Below are positions 1-8,702 of a stretch of 64,000 nt of DNA, piece after piece. Made by a program: the position numbers and the translations under genes. The DNA comes from Amaricoccus macauensis (GTDB taxonomy: Bacteria > Pseudomonadota > Alphaproteobacteria > Rhodobacterales > Rhodobacteraceae), in NCBI RefSeq assembly GCF_014201905.1, contig NZ_JACHFM010000003.1:434001-498000 (forward strand), given 5' to 3'. Below the pieces are notes generated by a model. That model was not told the origin of the DNA. It saw nothing but the letters and a program-made list of their open reading frames with translations, and made no database searches. Each line of letters begins with the position of its first letter. Within the stretch, counting starts at the first letter, position 1.

Positions 1-813
1 CTCGCACGCGCGTCCGGTCTCGAGCAGATCGCGGGCCGGCAGCGGGGTGCCGAGGCGCTCGGCGGTCAGCCCGAGCTCCTGCCGTGCCGCGCGGCTCGCG
101 CCGACGATCAGGTCGTCGCGATCGACCGCGAGAAGTCCGCCGTTCTCGGCGAGCACGATTCGCGCGTCGGGGAAGGCGAGGCGGAAGACCTCTGCCTCGA
201 TGCGCCGCGCGGCGTCGGCGAGGGCGAGGCGGATGAGATCGACGAAGCCGTCGGCCAGGTCCGCGCGGCACGAGGAGACATCGAGGACGCCGGCGAGCTT
301 TGCGTCGTGGTCCCATATCGGCGCGGCGGAGCAGGAGAGCGAGGCGTTCTTGGCGAGAAAGTGCTGGTCGCGGTGGATGGTGAGCGGGCGGTGCTCGATC
401 AGGCAGGTGCCGATGCCGTTGGTCCCCACGGAGCTCTCGTCCCAGACCGCGCCGGTCCAGAGGCCCCAGCCGCGGAACACCGGGTCATCGACGGATGCGC
501 CGCGGCGATCGACCGGCACGCCGTTGCTGTCGGCCAGCAACACGCAGCAGCCGCTGCCGCCGACGGCCTGATAGAGCCGGTCGAGGGAGGGGCGCGCGGC
601 GTGGAGCAGGGGGCCCATGGCGTCGCGGTGGTCGCGCAGTTCGGCCTCGCCGAGCCGATGCGGCGCGGCGTCCGCGGCCGGGTCGAGCTTGTGGTGCTCG
701 GACGAGCGGCGCCACGATGCGGCGAGCGCCGAGCGGGCAGGGGCGTTGGAGGCGAGCGTCGCCTCGACACGGGCGGCATGGCGTGCGGCAGGACGTGGGG
801 TGCTTCGGGCCAT
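1..813 (-). CDS. AcoR-type regulator, GAF-domain N-terminus (partial, runs off left edge)
   Basis: Reading leftward from the ATG at 813, the frame stays open to base 1, giving 271 residues with no stop. Residues about 60-180 match the GAF-type sensory region of AcoR-family sigma-54 activators: GWGLWTGAVWDESSVGTNGI, then CLIEHRPLTIHRDQHFL and a VLDVSS strand. In that family an AAA+ sigma-54 interaction domain and a Fis-type helix-turn-helix follow; those parts would lie beyond the left edge and are inferred. A strong ribosome site (GGAGGAA) sits five bases before the ATG. A palindrome 73 bp upstream may be its operator. Ligand and target genes (acetoin, alcohol or aromatic catabolism in relatives) cannot be told from this half. 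Confidence 0.85.
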   Translation of the reverse strand, partial: MARSTPRPAARHAARVEATLASNAPARSALAASWRRSSEHHKLDPAADAAPHRLGEAELRDHRDAMGPLLHAARPSLDRLYQAVGGSGCCVLLADSNGVPVDRRGASVDDPVFRGWGLWTGAVWDESSVGTNGIGTCLIEHRPLTIHRDQHFLAKNASLSCSAAPIWDHDAKLAGVLDVSSCRADLADGFVDLIRLALADAARRIEAEVFRLAFPDARIVLAENGGLLAVDRDDLIVGASRAARQELGLTAERLGTPLPARDLLETGRACE

Positions 814-885
814 TTCTTCCTCCGGCGCACCGAGTCGTCCCTTTCGACAGGGATCTTCCCGGTCCCCGAGTTTCCGCGCGGTCCG

Positions 886-901
886 CCAGTTGGTCAACTG
901 G
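886..901. promoter_or_regulatory. Perfect 7-bp-arm palindrome upstream of the AcoR-like gene
   Basis: CCAGTTG-GT-CAACTGG is a perfect inverted repeat with a two-base centre, 73 bp upstream of the regulator start. Size and position fit a dimeric repressor or activator site; the binding protein is unknown. It could be autoregulatory. Confidence 0.4.
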
Positions 902-1175
902 TGATATGTCGGGGGTCGGAGGAAAGCGTGTGAGATAGATCGATCCATCAATCATGCAGATCACATCGGCATCTTGATCGTCGATCGCAGCATCACGTAT
1001 ACATTAAATAGAAGTGCCGCGCGCGGTGAGATCTGGGACATGGTATATCAGTAGACCATTTTCCGTGATTGACGTCGCAACGGAATTTCGCCCCGGGGGG
1101 CAGTCGAAATCAGCACGCTTGTGGCGCCAGTCCTGCGGCGGCGCCGCAGGTCGCCTTGGAAGACGGGGGACAGTC
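902..1175. other. Intergenic region, locally AT-richer, no gene recognised
   Basis: This is most of the 587-bp gap between the regulator and murJ. Bases about 930-1080 are clearly AT-richer than the surroundings and could hold the promoter of the leftward regulator. A compact hairpin lies at 1132-1150 (CCTGCGGC arms, three-base loop). I find no recognisable protein or RNA gene. Confidence 0.5.
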
Positions 1176-1373
1176 ATGTTCAACGAAGATGAGAGTGCGG
1201 GCGGCGTGCAGGACTTTGACGACACCTCGGGTCGGAGGCGAATTGTTGAAGAAAGTGGGTTTAACGTAACGCCGGAGTGGATCTGCATCGAGACTTGGTC
1301 GAGCGGATCTGACGCTAAGGAGCGTGCCCGGCGTCGGCGCCGGCGGTCGGGGGGCCGCCGGCGCCGCGATTGA
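1176..1373 (+). CDS. Possible 65-residue hypothetical protein, Arg-rich tail
   Basis: An ATG preceded by GGGGGAC opens a 65-codon frame. The first 45 residues are acidic and polar with one Cys and two Trp; the last 15 are nearly all Arg and Gly. That basic tail is encoded by a perfect hairpin that probably serves as the murJ terminator, which argues against the tail being selected as protein. Third positions are less G+C-rich than in the neighbouring genes. I recognise no family. It may be a chance frame. Confidence 0.25.
   Translation: MFNEDESAGGVQDFDDTSGRRRIVEESGFNVTPEWICIETWSSGSDAKERARRRRRRSGGRRRRD
1336..1365 (-). terminator. Strong GC hairpin downstream of murJ
   Basis: Arms of 11 bp (GGCGCCGGCGG at 1336-1346 with its complement at 1355-1365) enclose an 8-base loop, 36 bp beyond the murJ stop. 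There is no T-run, so it may act with Rho or as an mRNA 3' stabiliser. Confidence 0.45.
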
Positions 1374-1383
1374 ACCTCACGAG

Positions 1384-1410
1384 TTCCTAGCGACTGTTTC
1401 CTAGCGACTG
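1384..1410. repeat. 13-bp direct repeat duplicating the murJ stop region
   Basis: TTCCTAGCGACTG occurs at 1384-1396 and again at 1398-1410, one base apart. The right copy contains the murJ stop codon (CTA at 1401-1403 on the plus strand), so the last codons and stop of murJ are duplicated just past its end. Confidence 0.7.
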
Positions 1411-2957
1411 GCCGGGGAGCGGCGCAGGGCGGCGCGCACGTCGGATACCTTCAGCGCGCCAAACCCGAGAGCTGCGGCGGCGTAGACTCCGGCACCAACC
1501 ACGACGAGGGCCGCAAGCGTTGCATACTGCAGCGTCGGGTGAGCGATCGCTCCCGCGAGAACGTGTGCCGCGATCGCGAGGACGCCGCCCATGACGATGC
1601 AGGCGAGCAGAATCCGGGGAATCGCACGGCGCAGGCGTTCGTCGGCAGAGGCGGCGTCGCCCATGGCGCGCGTCCCCCACCAGAGCTGCAAGAGCATCGT
1701 CCAGCCGGCGACGGTGGTGCCAAGGGCCGCGGCAATGAAGCCGATGAAGGGCGCGAGGCCGATCGCGATCACCGCGTTCACGATCATCGCGTGAACCGCG
1801 AAGATGAAAGGCGAGCGGGTGTCCTCGCGCGCATAGTAGAGCGGTGAGATCACCTTCTGCATCACGAACGCCGGCAGGCCGGCGCCGTAGACCGCCACGG
1901 CCAGCGCCGTCGGCCAGGTGTCGGAGGCATCGAACGCGCCATGCTGGAACAGCACGGCGACGATCGGCACCGGGATTACCATGAGGGCGACCGCCGCAGG
2001 CAGCGTGAGGGCGAGCGTGAGCTCGGTCGCGCGGTTGATCGCGTCACGTCCCCCCGACCCGTCACCGGCCTTGAGGCGCCGCGAGAGGTCCGGGAGCATG
2101 ACGGTGCCGATGGCGATGCCGACGACGCCGAGCGGCAGCTGATAGAGCCGGTCGGCGTAGGAGAGCCACGCGACCGCGCCATCGAAGAACGAGCCGACCT
2201 GCCGTCCGACGATCAGGTTGATCTGCACCACGCCGCCGGCGAGGAGGGCGGGTACCATGATCACCGTCAGCCGCTTCATCTCCGGCGTCAGGCGCGGCCA
2301 GCGCGGCCGGATCGGCATGCCGATCTTCGCGCAGCCCCACCAGACGAGCGCGAGCTGCGCGACACCCGCCACCGGGACCGACCAGATCTGCCAGAGCCCG
2401 ATGTTGCCGCCCGACCACCAGCCCCAGAGCAGGAAGGCGATCATCACCACGTTCATCAGGATCGGTGCGGCGGCGGCGAGCGCGAAGCGACCGAGGGAGT
2501 TGAGGACGCCCGAGAGCAGCGCGGTCAGTGAGATGAAGAGGATGTAGGGAAACGCGATGCGGCCGTGTTCGACGGCGAGGGTGAAGCGTTCGTCGCCGTG
2601 AAAGCCCGAGGCGAGCGCATAGACGAACCACGGCATGACGACGATGCCGATACCCACCAGCGCGATGAGCACGAATCCGAGGCCGGACAGCGCATCGCGC
2701 GCGAAGCCCTCTGGGTCGTCGTTCGCCTCGACCTTCTTGGCGAACATCGGCACGAAGGCGAGGTTGAACGCGCCCTCTGCGAAGAACCGGCGGAACATGT
2801 TCGGCATGGTGAAGGCAATCAGGAATGCCTGCGCGACCGGGCCGGTGCCGAGGAAGCTCGCCATCAGGATGTCGCGCACGAGCCCGAGCACACGGCTCGC
2901 CATCGTCCACCCGCCGACCGCGAGGAAGGCGGGCAGGAGCCGGATCGGCTTGTTCAT
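1401..2957 (-). CDS. murJ: MurJ, lipid II flippase
   Basis: The 518-residue product is an integral membrane protein of the MurJ/MviN (MOP) family, which moves lipid-linked peptidoglycan precursor across the inner membrane. It starts MNKPIRLLPAFLAVGGWTMA; the family signature RVLGLVRDILMASFLG follows, then NMFRRFFAEGAFNLAFVP. Hydrophobic helices continue to the end, and length and the expected 14 helices fit the family. The ATG overlaps the glnD stop as ATGA (2954-2957), so translation is probably coupled. An open frame extends far upstream of this ATG, but it is only read-through in an alternative frame of glnD. Confidence 0.95.
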   Translation of the reverse strand: MNKPIRLLPAFLAVGGWTMASRVLGLVRDILMASFLGTGPVAQAFLIAFTMPNMFRRFFAEGAFNLAFVPMFAKKVEANDDPEGFARDALSGLGFVLIALVGIGIVVMPWFVYALASGFHGDERFTLAVEHGRIAFPYILFISLTALLSGVLNSLGRFALAAAAPILMNVVMIAFLLWGWWSGGNIGLWQIWSVPVAGVAQLALVWWGCAKIGMPIRPRWPRLTPEMKRLTVIMVPALLAGGVVQINLIVGRQVGSFFDGAVAWLSYADRLYQLPLGVVGIAIGTVMLPDLSRRLKAGDGSGGRDAINRATELTLALTLPAAVALMVIPVPIVAVLFQHGAFDASDTWPTALAVAVYGAGLPAFVMQKVISPLYYAREDTRSPFIFAVHAMIVNAVIAIGLAPFIGFIAAALGTTVAGWTMLLQLWWGTRAMGDAASADERLRRAIPRILLACIVMGGVLAIAAHVLAGAIAHPTLQYATLAALVVVGAGVYAAAALGFGALKVSDVRAALRRSPASR

Positions 2958-5794
2958 CTGGTCGCTCTGTCTGGTTCGGGAACTGCGGCGGCGATGGCGG
3001 CGCGGAGGCGCTGCTCGAGCTGCGAGCGCTTGGACTCGGTATAGAGCTTCAGCCCGAACAGATCCTTCACATAGAAGGCATCGACCGCCTGCTCGCCGAA
3101 GGTGGCGATGATCGCCGAGGAGATCGAGATCCCGTTCGCCGTCAGCGTCCGCGCGAGGTCGTAGAGCAGGCCGGGCCGGTCGCGGGTTTCCACCTCGATG
3201 ATGGTGTAGATGTCCGAGCCGGAGTTGTCGAAGCTGATCCGGGTCGGCACCTGGAAGTCGCGCTCGCGCTTCTTGATCTTGTCCTTGTCGCGCAGTGCCT
3301 CGCGCGCCTTGATCTGGCCGGCCATCGTGCCCTGGACTGAAGCCCGGAGACGGGCCATGCGCGCCTCTTCGTATGGCTTGCCGCTGGCATCCTGGATCCA
3401 GAAGGCGGCGGTGGCGACGCCGTCCGTGGTGGTGTAGGTGCGCGCGTCGACCACGTTCGCCCCCGCAAGCGCGAGCGCGCCGGCGAGGCGGGCGAAGATG
3501 CCCGGATGGTCGGCCATGGCGAAGCAGACCTGCGTGGCGTCGCGGTTCGCGTCGAGCTCGATCTCCATTTCGGGGCTGTCGTCCTTCAGACCCCGGCCGA
3601 GACGGGCGAAGATCGCGTGGGTGCGGGTGTCGAACCCGAGCCAGTAGGGGGCGTAGTGCCTGGCGCACTCGTCCTCCAGTTCGGACTGGGACCAGTCGGA
3701 AAGCGCCTCACCGAGCGCGGCCTTGGCCGCAGCCTCGCGCTCGGGGCGGCTCGGCGCCTGGGTGCCGCCGGTCAGCACGTCGATCGTCTCGTTGTAGAGC
3801 GTGCGCAGCAGCATCGCTTTCCAGTTGTTCCAGACCCCGGGGCCGACGCCGCGGATATCGCAGACGGTCAGCACGGTCAGGAACTTCAGCCGGGTCGGGC
3901 TCTTCACCTGACGGGCGAAGTCGCGGGCGGTTCGCGGGTCGGCGAGGTCGCGCTTCTGGGCAACGTCGGACATGAGCAGGTGATTCTGCACGAGCCAGAC
4001 CACGAGCTCGGTCTCCTGCGGCTCGAGGCCGAGGCGCGGGCAGAGCGTCTCGGCCACCTCGGCGCCGACCGTCGAATGGTCGCGGCCCGAGCCCTTGCCG
4101 ATGTCGTGCAGCAGCAGGGCGACGTAGAGCACGCGCCGGTCGACGCCACGCGCCATGATTTCCGAGACGATCGGCAAGTCGCCGGTGAGCTCCTTCCGTT
4201 CGATCGTCGAGAGGGTCGAGATCGTGCGGATCGTGTGCTCGTCCACGGTGTAGTAGTGGTACATGTTGAACTGCATCAGCGCGACGATGCGGCCGAACTC
4301 GGGGATGAAGGCGCCGAGAACCCCTACCTCGTTCATCAGCCGCAAGCCCCGTTCGGGGTTCTGGTGGCCGAGCAGCAGGTCGAGGAAGATGCGGTTCGCC
4401 TCGCGGTCGTTGCGCACGCCGTCGTCGATCAGGTCGAGGTTTGCCGCCACCCGGCGCAGCGCGTCCGGATGGATCGGGATATCGGCCGCAAGGCTCTCCT
4501 CGAAGAGCCGCAGGATGTTGACCGGATCGGTCTCGAAGGCGCGCTCGTCCAGCATGTCGAGCCGGCCGTTCTTCAGGGTAAAGCCCCGTCCCGTCGGGTC
4601 GCGGCCGAAGGTGAAGACCGTGCGGAGCTTCTCGCCGAAGGTCGGCTTCGATTTCACGTGCCGCGCCTCGAGGGCGGCGAGGAAGATGCGGGTGAGATCG
4701 CCCACGTGCTTCGCGTGGCGGAAGTAGTCGTGCATGAACTGCTCGACGCCGCGCTGGGCGCTGTCGTCGCGGTAGCCGAGCATGCCCGCAATATCGACCT
4801 GCGCGTCGAAGGTCAGCTGCTCCACCGGCCTGCCGTTCAGCAGGTGCAGGTGGACCCGCGTGGTCCAGAGGAAGGCCTCTGCGGCGGCGAGACTCGCGTA
4901 CTCTTCCGAGGTGAAGACGCCGACGCGCACCAGATCTTCGGTGGACCCGGCATGGTAGAGGTATTTGCCGATCCAGTAGAGCGTCTGGAGGTCGCGCAGG
5001 CCGCCCTTGCCTTCCTTGACATTCGGCTCGAGCAGGTAGCGCGAACTCCCCTGCCGATCATGCCGCGCGTTGCGCTCCTCGAGCTTCAGCTCGACGAACT
5101 GCGGACCGGTCGAGTCGAAAAGCTCGGACCAGAGGCGGGAGTCGAGTGCCTCCGCCAGCGCCTGGTTGCCCCAGAGGTAGCGGCTTTCCAGCAGGCTGGT
5201 GCGGATGCTCACGTCCTGCTTCGCGAGGCGCAGGCAGTCGTCGATGGAGCGGGTCGAGTGGCCGACCTTGAGACGGAGATCCCAGAGCACATAGAGGACG
5301 CTCTCGATCAGGCTCTCGCCCCAGGGCGTCTGTTTGTAGGGCGTGAGAAACAGCAGGTCGATGTCGGAAAACGGCGCCATCTCGGCGCGGCCAAAGCCGC
5401 CGACCGCGACGGCGGCGATGTGCTCGGACGACGTCGGGTTCGGCAGGACATGCATGCGCCGGACGCCGAGGTCGAGCACCAGACGCACGATTGTCCCGGA
5501 CATCCAGGCGTAGTCGTGGATCGCCCGATGCGCCTCGCGCGGGGCGCCGGCGATCGCCGCGGCGATCGCCGCGCGTGCTTCGGCGAGCGCATCGCGCAGC
5601 AGGGGCACCACGGCCGGGCGGATGGCGCAGCGGTCGCCCGCGGCGATTGCCTCGGCCGCGGCGCTGTCCATCGCCGCGGCGAGCGCCGGTGCGTCGATCA
5701 GGCGCTCGGGGTCGGCGACCAGGCCCGGCCACGGGTCGGGTGCGGTCGCCTCGGCCGTGGAAGACGGGAGCTGGTCAGAAGCCAACGGTGTCAA
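2954..5794 (-). CDS. glnD: GlnD, bifunctional PII uridylyltransferase/uridylyl-removing enzyme
   Basis: GlnD senses glutamine and adds or removes UMP on PII proteins, controlling nitrogen assimilation. Domains in order: nucleotidyltransferase with GGFGRAEMAPFSDIDLLF (residues about 132-149, metal-binding Asp pair), a helical linker, an HD hydrolase domain with LHDIGKGSGRDHS (about 560), and two C-terminal ACT domains (about 755 and 865) that bind glutamine. Length (946) is normal for alphaproteobacteria. The annotated start is a TTG that overlaps the upstream lipoprotein gene by 20 bp; another TTG lies three codons downstream and no strong ribosome site is visible, so the exact N-terminus is uncertain. 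It runs straight into murJ with an ATGA overlap. Confidence 0.95.
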   Translation of the reverse strand: MTPLASDQLPSSTAEATAPDPWPGLVADPERLIDAPALAAAMDSAAAEAIAAGDRCAIRPAVVPLLRDALAEARAAIAAAIAGAPREAHRAIHDYAWMSGTIVRLVLDLGVRRMHVLPNPTSSEHIAAVAVGGFGRAEMAPFSDIDLLFLTPYKQTPWGESLIESVLYVLWDLRLKVGHSTRSIDDCLRLAKQDVSIRTSLLESRYLWGNQALAEALDSRLWSELFDSTGPQFVELKLEERNARHDRQGSSRYLLEPNVKEGKGGLRDLQTLYWIGKYLYHAGSTEDLVRVGVFTSEEYASLAAAEAFLWTTRVHLHLLNGRPVEQLTFDAQVDIAGMLGYRDDSAQRGVEQFMHDYFRHAKHVGDLTRIFLAALEARHVKSKPTFGEKLRTVFTFGRDPTGRGFTLKNGRLDMLDERAFETDPVNILRLFEESLAADIPIHPDALRRVAANLDLIDDGVRNDREANRIFLDLLLGHQNPERGLRLMNEVGVLGAFIPEFGRIVALMQFNMYHYYTVDEHTIRTISTLSTIERKELTGDLPIVSEIMARGVDRRVLYVALLLHDIGKGSGRDHSTVGAEVAETLCPRLGLEPQETELVVWLVQNHLLMSDVAQKRDLADPRTARDFARQVKSPTRLKFLTVLTVCDIRGVGPGVWNNWKAMLLRTLYNETIDVLTGGTQAPSRPEREAAAKAALGEALSDWSQSELEDECARHYAPYWLGFDTRTHAIFARLGRGLKDDSPEMEIELDANRDATQVCFAMADHPGIFARLAGALALAGANVVDARTYTTTDGVATAAFWIQDASGKPYEEARMARLRASVQGTMAGQIKAREALRDKDKIKKRERDFQVPTRISFDNSGSDIYTIIEVETRDRPGLLYDLARTLTANGISISSAIIATFGEQAVDAFYVKDLFGLKLYTESKRSQLEQRLRAAIAAAVPEPDRATR

Positions 5795-6968
5795 ACGACC
5801 GCGCTGCCGGTTCGCGGACCACCGGTGCGCCGTTCTGCACTGCGATGATCGCGAGGTTGCGCTGTGCCCGGCCGGACGGTGTGAAGCGGAACGGGCCGTT
5901 CACGCCGGCAAAGCCGGAGGGTTGGGTCAGTCGCTCGGTGGAGAACGGGCTGCCGCCCTGGCTCCGCGCCTCGGCGATCAGCGCGCCGACCGCGGCCACG
6001 CCGTCATAGGCGAGCCCGGCGAGTTCATGCGGGCTCTCGCCGTAGGCGGCGTGGTAGCGGCCGTTGAACGCGGTGACGATGCCGGGATCGGGCGCCGCGA
6101 AGACGCCACCCTGCAGGCTCGGCGCCTGCAGCGCCTCGGCGGAGATGTCCCAGCGCTGCATCCCGAGGAACTGGCCCCGATCCGGGCCGACGCCGTTGCT
6201 GCGCAGTCCGTCGGCGATGAACGAAAGGCCGCCGGTCGGCCCGTCGGTCAGGATGATGCCGTTCGCCCCGGCGCCGAGCAGCGCCTGCGCCGCCGGCCCG
6301 GCGGCGGACTGGATGCCCTGAACCGAGAGATTGTAGCCCTGGCTTGCCGCAAGGGTCGCGCCGCGGTCGGCCGCAGCAGCCTGGACCGCGTCGCGGGCGG
6401 TCTCGCCCTCGAGCCCGGACGGGTAGACCACGCCGAACGGCCCGAGGCCGCGGGCCTGACCGTAGGCGATGAGCCGGTCGGCGGTGTTCTGGAAGGTGGT
6501 CCCGAGGATGTAGACGTTCGACCCGGCGACCGAGGGGTTGTTCGAGAAGCTGAGGAGCGTCAGGCCCGCGGCGGCCGCAGGGCCTTCCGCGCCGGCCGTC
6601 TCGGTGCTGAAGAGCGGGCCGACGATGATCTTCGCGCCCTCGGAAACCGCCTGGTTCGCCGCGGCGGCGCCACCCGACGTGGTGCCCGCGGTGGGATAGA
6701 CGACGAGATCGATCGTGGCGTTGTGCACGTCACCCTGGGCGAGGCGCGCGGCGTTCTCGAGGCTCCGGGCGATCTGCTCGCGACCCTCGTCGCCCGTGCC
6801 GTAGGGCAGGAGCAATGCCACCCTGACGGGCCCGTTCACGTCGACCGCGATGCCGTCGTTGACGGGCAGCCTCGCCTGCGAGACGCAGCCAGCCACGAGG
6901 GTGCCGGCGAGCGCCAGAGCTGCGGGCCGAAGGAGGTTGCGGATGGAGAATCGAGTTGACAGCATCAT
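5775..6968 (-). CDS. LpoA-like lipoprotein (penicillin-binding protein activator family)
   Basis: The 397-residue protein begins with a lipoprotein signal whose lipobox LVAGC places the lipidated Cys at residue 28. The rest is a type I periplasmic-binding fold (Peripla_BP_6/LpoA-like): VRVALLLPYGTGDEG at the first strand, IIVGPLFSTETAGAEG, and AYDGVAAVGALIAEA near the end. In relatives this family sits beside rsmI and is annotated as penicillin-binding protein activator. It has no ABC permease neighbours, which argues against a transport role. It is divergent from rsmI and overlaps the glnD start. Activation of a peptidoglycan synthase is inferred from family and context, not shown. Confidence 0.8.
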   Translation of the reverse strand: MMLSTRFSIRNLLRPAALALAGTLVAGCVSQARLPVNDGIAVDVNGPVRVALLLPYGTGDEGREQIARSLENAARLAQGDVHNATIDLVVYPTAGTTSGGAAAANQAVSEGAKIIVGPLFSTETAGAEGPAAAAGLTLLSFSNNPSVAGSNVYILGTTFQNTADRLIAYGQARGLGPFGVVYPSGLEGETARDAVQAAAADRGATLAASQGYNLSVQGIQSAAGPAAQALLGAGANGIILTDGPTGGLSFIADGLRSNGVGPDRGQFLGMQRWDISAEALQAPSLQGGVFAAPDPGIVTAFNGRYHAAYGESPHELAGLAYDGVAAVGALIAEARSQGGSPFSTERLTQPSGFAGVNGPFRFTPSGRAQRNLAIIAVQNGAPVVREPAARSFDTVGF

Positions 6969-7059
6969 CCCTCACCGTGACTTTCAGGGCGACTTTTCAG
7001 GTGCGCGGCAGGCGGTGTCGCCATTTCGTAGGGCCTTGGCAGGCGGAAGTAAACGAGGA

Positions 7060-7962
7060 ATGGACAGCGACCGGAGCGATGCGCCGGAGGCGGACGCACC
7101 GGAGCCGGAGGGCGACGGAACGCTGGCGGCCGGCCTCTATCTCGTGGCGACGCCCATCGGCAACGCCCGTGATATCAGCTTGCGCGCCCTCGACGTGCTG
7201 GGATCCGCCGATCTGCTCGCGGCCGAGGACACTCGCACGACCCGGCGGCTGCTCGAGATCCACGGGCTCAGGCGCGGCGGGCGGAGCCTCGTCGCCTATC
7301 ACGACCACAACGGTGCCGCGGTGCGTCCGCGGCTGCTGGCGGCGCTGGCCGAGGGGCGGAGCGTGGCGCTGGTCTCCGACGCGGGGACGCCGCTTCTGGC
7401 TGATCCGGGGTATCGTCTCGTGGCGGAGGCGCGGGCGGCCGGGCACGCGGTGACGGCGGTGCCGGGGGCTTCGGCACTGCTTTCGGCACTGTCGATCGCC
7501 GGGCTGCCGACCGACCGCTTTCTGTTCGCCGGCTTCCTGCCACCAAAGCGTGCAGCGCGCCGCCGGGCGCTCGGGGAACTCGCGGCGGTGCCGGCGACGC
7601 TCGTCTTCTACGAGTCGCCCCGACGCGTGGCGGAGTGCCTCGCGGACATGGCCGAGGTGCTTGGGGCCGAGCGGGAGGCGGCCGTTTGCCGCGAGCTCAC
7701 CAAGCGCTTCGAGGAGACGCGTCGCGGGTCGCTCGGGGAGCTTGCCACGACCTATGGCACCGAGCCGGACCCCCGAGGCGAGGTGGTTCTGCTCACCGGG
7801 CCGCCGGTTGCGAGTGCGCCTTCGGAAGAGACGCTCGATGCAGCCCTCGTGACCGCACTTGAAGAGCTCACGGTGCGCGACGCGGCGACCGAAGTGGCGG
7901 CGACGCTCGGTCTGCCACGCCGTGAGGTCTATGCCCGGGCGCTGGAACTGGCCCGGCGTTAA
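7060..7962 (+). CDS. rsmI: RsmI, 16S rRNA (cytidine-1402-2'-O)-methyltransferase
   Basis: The 300-residue protein has the SAM-dependent tetrapyrrole-methylase fold of RsmI: GLYLVATPIGNARDISLRAL near the N-terminus, AEDTRTTRRLLEIHGL, VSDAGTPLLADPGYRLV, and VPGASALLSALSIAGLPTD. RsmI 2'-O-methylates C1402 in the ribosomal decoding centre. I chose the ATG at 7060 because conserved sequence starts 26 residues later; the frame is open further upstream but that overlaps the divergent lipoprotein promoter. The acidic 20-residue lead (DSDRSDAPEADAPEPEGDG) is variable in the family. A YraN-family gene follows in the same direction. Confidence 0.93.
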   Translation: MDSDRSDAPEADAPEPEGDGTLAAGLYLVATPIGNARDISLRALDVLGSADLLAAEDTRTTRRLLEIHGLRRGGRSLVAYHDHNGAAVRPRLLAALAEGRSVALVSDAGTPLLADPGYRLVAEARAAGHAVTAVPGASALLSALSIAGLPTDRFLFAGFLPPKRAARRRALGELAAVPATLVFYESPRRVAECLADMAEVLGAEREAAVCRELTKRFEETRRGSLGELATTYGTEPDPRGEVVLLTGPPVASAPSEETLDAALVTALEELTVRDAATEVAATLGLPRREVYARALELARR

Positions 7963-8017
7963 CCAAGTCGATCGGCGGTGGCTTGTGGCGGTTGGGGGGC
8001 GGGGCCACACTCGGGCG

Positions 8018-8371
8018 ATGTTTACCGCACAGAACTTTCAGTCCGGCATTGCCGCGGAGGAACTCGCCGCCCGCTCCTATCGGATGGGGGGCGGAGAGAT
8101 CCGCGCGATGCGCTGGCGCTGTCCGGAGGGCGAGCTCGACATGGTCGTCGACCTGCCCGATGAGATCGTGTTCGTTGAGGTGAAGGCCCGCCGCCACCAC
8201 GATCCCGGCGCCGTCACCGAACGTCAGTGGGCGCGCATCGGGGCGGCTGCGACCCGCTATCTCGCCGAACAGACCGATGGCTCGCGGCCCTGTCGCTTCG
8301 ACCTCGCGCTGGTCGATCGTTTCGGCCGGCTCGAGCGCATCGAGAATGCCCGGGCCTTCGATGGCTGGTAG
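8018..8371 (+). CDS. YraN/UPF0102 family nuclease-like protein
   Basis: The 117-residue product matches the YraN family, a restriction-endonuclease-like fold of unsettled function that often sits beside rsmI. The core motif is ELDMVVDLPDEIVFVEVKAR (residues about 37-56), with the acidic and E-x-K residues of the nuclease fold. An ATG at 8018 gives MFTAQNFQSG; an in-frame GTG at 7985 would add 11 residues, so the start is not certain. The gap to rsmI is about 55 bp, consistent with co-transcription. A long hairpin follows the stop. Confidence 0.85.
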   Translation: MFTAQNFQSGIAAEELAARSYRMGGGEIRAMRWRCPEGELDMVVDLPDEIVFVEVKARRHHDPGAVTERQWARIGAAATRYLAEQTDGSRPCRFDLALVDRFGRLERIENARAFDGW

Positions 8372-8421
8372 CCGGGTCACGGTTTGCCACTGCACGTCGG
8401 GCCCCGATGGGCAAGCTCGAT

Positions 8422-8458
8422 GCCCACCGCCCGGCGAGGGACCCGCCGGGCGGTGGGC
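8422..8458. terminator. 15-bp-arm hairpin between convergent yraN-like and cold-shock genes
   Basis: GCCCACCGCCCGGCG (8422-8436) is perfectly complementary to 8444-8458 with a 7-base loop. It lies between the two convergent stops and can fold on either transcript. There is no T-run on either side. Confidence 0.6.
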
Positions 8459-8492
8459 GGCACGCTCGCGTGCTGCAAGCCGCCCTGTAAGT

Positions 8493-8702
8493 TTAGTCCG
8501 CCAGCGAGAGATTCGCTGCTGACTGGCGACCGTCGCGGCCGGTCTCCAGGTCGAAATTGACCTTCTGGCCGTCATCGAGACGCTGGATTCCGGCGCGTTG
8601 GAGCGCGGAGATGTGGACGAAGACATCCTTGGCGGCGCCATCCGGACGGATGAAGCCGAAGCCTTTGGTTTCATTGAACCACTTGACAGTACCGGAGGCC
8701 AT
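8493..8702 (-). CDS. CspA-family cold-shock protein
   Basis: This 69-residue single cold-shock domain carries both RNA-binding motifs: [14 protein letters not shown] (RNP1 region, KGFGFI) and DVFVHISAL (RNP2). Such proteins are single-stranded nucleic-acid chaperones that melt mRNA structure. The ATG at 8702 is preceded by only a weak ribosome site, and the upstream sequence contains alternative hairpins (8829-8859), in keeping with the leader-based control known for cspA-type genes. Convergent with the YraN-family gene. Confidence 0.93.
   Translation of the reverse strand: MASGTVKWFNETKGFGFIRPDGAAKDVFVHISALQRAGIQRLDDGQKVNFDLETGRDGRQSAANLSLAD

Noticed and set aside
3506-5848. 780-codon open frame antisense to glnD
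   Set aside because: GlnD has complete domain motifs on the other strand; G+C-rich codon bias makes long antisense frames, and this translation is compositionally biased (Arg, Gly, Ala, Val) with no domains.
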